From NCBI GenBank assembly GCA_017562135.1, contig QEYB01001446.1:1-64000 (forward strand): a DNA stretch of 64,000 nucleotides, written 5' to 3'. This DNA comes from Dipylidium caninum (Eukaryota > Platyhelminthes > Cestoda > Cyclophyllidea > Dipylidiidae). The translations under genes and the position numbers were made by a program. The notes under the pieces were generated by a model. That model was not told where the DNA came from. It made no database searches and saw only the letters and a program-made list of their open reading frames with translations. Position 1 is the stretch's first letter. Each line of letters begins with the position of its first letter. Below, piece after piece: positions 62,501 through 64,000 of this stretch.

Positions 62501-63368
62501 TACGATGAAGTGGAGGAGTTTAATAAGGACGTCTTCTGGCATCGAAAACGACGCCTGTTTTAGCTGGTGGACTAAATGAAGCCAGTTTTTTTCTCAACAG
62601 GAATAATGCAATTTGTGGGGTGGAGTCAATTTGCCGCAGGTTCAAGGAAAACTGAAGGAGTTGAGAAGGTTTCTCGACTGTGCAGAAGGCAGCTTTCTTC
62701 CAAATGAAAGCTGATCTACGTGTGGTCAGTTATTTTTAAGTTTACCCTTCCACCAGGCCGTTTCAGGCGGGCTCAATCACAGCCGTTTCGACAATTTTCG
62801 GTCAAAAGCTCAGGTGAAAGGGCAACAGTCTTTGAGGGAATTCCTTATAGTCGAGAGATTTTCTATTTTGAACAAATTTCGTAGACTTGGTGGTGGAACG
62901 AAGACATCACCGGTCTCAGAGCCCCCCCACCTTGCCTGGGCAGTTCAGCGCAGAGGGAGTTGGGCTGCGGAGGATGCTCTGCCCAACCTCACCGGTCGAG
63001 CATCGCAGACTTATGCCAACTCTGCCCTTAACAGGTCTTTTTTCGCGAAGGCGACAAGTGCAACGCCTAAATTTATTGTCTCTGCAGGATATTGCCACCC
63101 ACACAAGAATGTGGGCACCACAATTTGGGGAATCGGGGCGCGGGGGAGTGGATGGCCAGCCTATGCGCCCTACACAGTCTGCAGTAAAGGCACGGAGAAC
63201 GAACCTGTTCTGAAGTTGACCACAATGTCGACGAGGAAGAGGACATCCGAACAGCAACTGTAGCACAACCACACGGGACTGCGATAGCGCAAGTTGAAGG
63301 CGATTGCGATTGGCAGACTGACGAGGTTGGCCATCAACAAAACCAACATTGTTATGTTCCAGTAAATT
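44307..63368 (-). CDS. HCN: HCN-type hyperpolarization-activated cyclic-nucleotide-gated cation channel, eight exons, N-terminus off the window
   Basis: HCN channels are plasma-membrane tetramers that open on hyperpolarization, pass Na+ and K+, and are tuned by cAMP. Eight exons on the minus strand join with consistent phases (63368-63205, 61279-61118, 60842-60745, 59626-59477, 57513-57295, 49601-49455, 48740-48497, 44527-44307). They cover S1 to the end of the cyclic-nucleotide-binding domain, about 468 residues. The GYG filter, the regularly basic S4 and a complete phosphate-binding cassette favour HCN over EAG/ERG or CNG channels. CNG channels lack GYG, and EAG channels have a different S4 and C-linker. 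The first exon begins with one base completing a codon, so at least one upstream exon (cytosolic N-terminal HCN domain) lies beyond position 64000 or was not recognised. The largest intron (7.7 kb) hosts the inverted copy of the 1.3 kb repeat. Confidence 0.93.
47379..47401 (+). repeat. (GT)n microsatellite
   Basis: About eleven GT units lie roughly 60 bp upstream of the 10-bp minisatellite, within an HCN intron. Confidence 0.9.
47461..47640 (+). repeat. 10-bp minisatellite, 18 units
   Basis: The unit CTCCGCCCTC is repeated 17 times without a mismatch (47461-47630), followed by one variant unit CGCCGCCCTC. The C-rich strand is the plus strand; the minus strand, which is the sense strand of the HCN transcript, is G-rich with GGG and GG runs every unit. 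The array keeps several frames open, so the Pro/Ser/Ala/Leu-rich frames on the plus strand and Gly/Arg/Glu-rich frames on the minus strand are by-products of the repeat. Confidence 0.97.
48497..48740 (-). CDS. HCN: HCN exon: cyclic-nucleotide-binding domain, first part
   Basis: Begins [17 protein letters not shown] and continues with [19 protein letters not shown] and [19 protein letters not shown]. It stops at GAHFG, in the middle of the phosphate-binding cassette, with donor GTGAGT in phase 1. Confidence 0.92.
49455..49601 (-). CDS. HCN: HCN exon: C-linker
   Basis: Forty-nine codons, phase 0 at both ends. The sequence runs [20 protein letters not shown] and then [16 protein letters not shown], matching the A'-D' helices of the HCN C-linker. 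The donor is GTGAGT. Confidence 0.93.
49601..49747 (-). other. Acceptor side of the large HCN intron
   Basis: The 7.7 kb intron between the pore exon and the C-linker exon ends here with TTATCCTTAG immediately before 49601. The rest of the intron holds the inverted repeat copy at 50.0-51.3 kb and no recognised gene. Confidence 0.5.
50040..51270 (-). repeat. 1.2 kb dispersed repeat, copy 2 (inverted relative to 26.7-27.9 kb)
   Basis: The reverse complement of this segment matches 26700-27900 closely, with weaker similarity continuing to about 51400. It lies in the 7.7 kb HCN intron. Relative to copy 1 it has an extra base near 51030 that breaks the long frame, a roughly 26-base segment near 51215-51240 missing from copy 1, and a shorter sequence near 50255-50275. 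On the minus strand, 51678-51154 is open for 174 codons and includes a hydrophobic leader-like stretch, but I recognise no domain in it. Confidence 0.8.
51700..57294. other. Remainder of the large HCN intron
   Basis: No nested gene is supported. The longest open frame (54552-55028, plus strand, 158 codons) has no recognisable domain and lies in a GC-rich patch. Several AAAGTGG words occur (for example near 51930, 52530 and 54711). Confidence 0.45.
57295..57513 (-). CDS. HCN: HCN exon: pore, selectivity filter and S6
   Basis: Seventy-three codons. The pore helix and filter read [14 protein letters not shown], matching the CIGYG filter of HCN channels. S6 is [20 protein letters not shown] and the A'-helix of the C-linker begins at SKRRYRDK. 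The vertebrate N-linked glycosylation site just before the pore (Asn-Asn-Ser) is absent: the equivalent residues are Gln-Asn-Ser-Asp. Confidence 0.94.
59086..59118 (+). repeat. Short GC-rich tandem repeat
   Basis: A short array of GCCCCTCC-like 8-bp units, about four copies, in the intron between the S5 and pore exon side and the upstream HCN exons. Confidence 0.7.
59477..59626 (-). CDS. HCN: HCN exon: S4-S5 linker and S5
   Basis: Fifty codons, phase 0 at both ends. It contains [20 protein letters not shown] (S5) and [15 protein letters not shown] (start of the pore turret). Confidence 0.92.
60745..60842 (-). CDS. HCN: HCN exon: S4 voltage sensor
   Basis: Encodes ALKILRLAK followed by [16 protein letters not shown], with basic residues at roughly every third position, then GEWEK. 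The acceptor CCTAG gives the exact phase needed; a second AG five bases later does not. Confidence 0.93.
61118..61279 (-). CDS. HCN: HCN exon: S2-S3 loop and S3
   Basis: Contains [20 protein letters not shown] and then LDYVLLAF (S3). An Asn-Gly-Thr sequon follows in the predicted extracellular S3-S4 linker. The donor GTAAGC is strong and the exon ends in phase 1. Confidence 0.92.
63205..63368 (-). CDS. HCN: HCN exon: S1-S2
   Basis: Encodes [20 protein letters not shown] (S1) and [13 protein letters not shown] (end of S2). The hallmark VLNFRTG-like sequence sits at the donor. The acceptor is CTCACAG and the donor GTTCGT; the exon enters needing one base and leaves in phase 1. Confidence 0.92.
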
Positions 63369-64000
63369 CTGTGAGAACACAAAGTTTTGGGCGCATTTAA
63401 TAACCCATAACTTCGATGGTAAATAAACTTCCGCAGGAGAGAGAGAAGGAATGCAAAGGTGGGGAAGCACAGTTTCCTTTGCCTCATTGAAAAGTGGTCG
63501 GAAGTCGGAAGTGGTCGAGTCCCACGAATGCGCCACTTTCGTCAAGAGTCCAACAGTCCTGTCACGTTGTATTTTACACAATGCGCGTCACAAATGACAA
63601 CAGTGGTGAATACGACTTGTCAAGTCCTCTAGTGAAAGGGCGCGGTATTGAACCGAGGTTCCCCTTCTCTCTGTTCAACGAGATGCCAGCAGTCGTCAGA
63701 GCTGTTGGACACGGTGAGCGACACCCGTGGCCTCGTCGACCGTGGATAACGGGGAGAAATTAAAGTCACACGGACAAATCTTGCCCACGGCGTTTGGCAC
63801 GCCTTTCAACCGGTAGTCGACACAACAGGCGTTACGGCGCGATTTCACTCTCCTGCATAGGCGCGTCACATTTCCCACTTCGACAGGAAATGGGAGGCTT
63901 CTCGACTTACATCCCTACGGCCGCTCGGAGAGCGAATTGTGGTGTAGGCCAACACTAAGCTTGATTCCTCCCCCCCCTTCCCCCCCCTCTCCCCGCCTAC
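63369..64000. other. 5' part of the HCN gene, intron sequence
   Basis: Sequence upstream of the S1 exon. No exon for the HCN N-terminal domain was recognised here, and the window ends in C-rich low-complexity sequence. Confidence 0.45.

Noticed and set aside
12513..63368. Functional gene cluster linking the five genes
   Set aside because: Their roles are unrelated, strands are mixed and spacing is kilobases, so nothing indicates a shared system.
1..64000. tRNA, rRNA and known retrotransposon (RT/integrase) signatures
   Set aside because: Words resembling a tRNA B-box (for example near 58104) lack a matching cloverleaf, and no reverse transcriptase or integrase motif was found on either strand.

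Overview
The window looks like animal nuclear DNA, most likely from a parasitic flatworm and probably a tapeworm. Genes are split by many introns, and some introns are very short (33, 41 and 50 bp in one gene). Intergenic stretches are long, and no bacterial operon logic is visible. The species call is an inference from gene architecture and protein style, not from a marker gene.

Five protein-coding genes can be supported by exon-by-exon reading with matching splice phases. (1) A complete two-exon guanylate kinase on the minus strand (12.5-13.6 kb). (2) A lysosomal serine carboxypeptidase of the cathepsin A / S10 family on the minus strand (15.2-22.2 kb), with ten confident exons that include the whole catalytic triad; the signal-peptide exon is only a candidate at 22.8-22.9 kb. 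(3) A two-exon gene on the plus strand (33.2-37.5 kb) whose product resembles the ETX/MTX2 branch of aerolysin-like beta-pore-forming proteins. (4) A complete five-exon G3BP-like gene on the plus strand (39.1-40.7 kb), with an NTF2-like domain, a Gln-rich linker and an RGG tail but no RRM. (5) An HCN-type hyperpolarization-activated cyclic-nucleotide-gated channel on the minus strand (44.3-63.4 kb), with eight exons covering S1 to the cyclic-nucleotide-binding domain; its N-terminal exons lie beyond the right edge.

The left 12 kb holds no recognisable gene but carries two diverged direct copies of a repeat near 5.0-5.55 kb and 9.48-9.96 kb. Between the carboxypeptidase and the ETX/MTX2-like gene there is about 11 kb of intergenic DNA. 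It holds one copy of a 1.2-1.4 kb repeat (26.6-27.9 kb); a highly similar inverted copy lies in the 7.7 kb intron of the HCN gene (50.0-51.3 kb). A third, shorter inverted pair lies at 31.45-31.6 and 42.46-42.6 kb. Another HCN intron holds a (GT)n tract followed by a nearly perfect 10-bp minisatellite of 18 units. The heptamer AAAGTGG/CCACTTT recurs across the non-coding DNA far more often than chance predicts.

The five genes have unrelated cellular jobs: nucleotide metabolism, lysosomal proteolysis, a pore-forming-family protein, an RNA granule factor and an ion channel. They look like ordinary neighbours rather than a functional cluster. The points most worth following up are the ETX/MTX2-like gene, the RRM-less G3BP and the repeat families.
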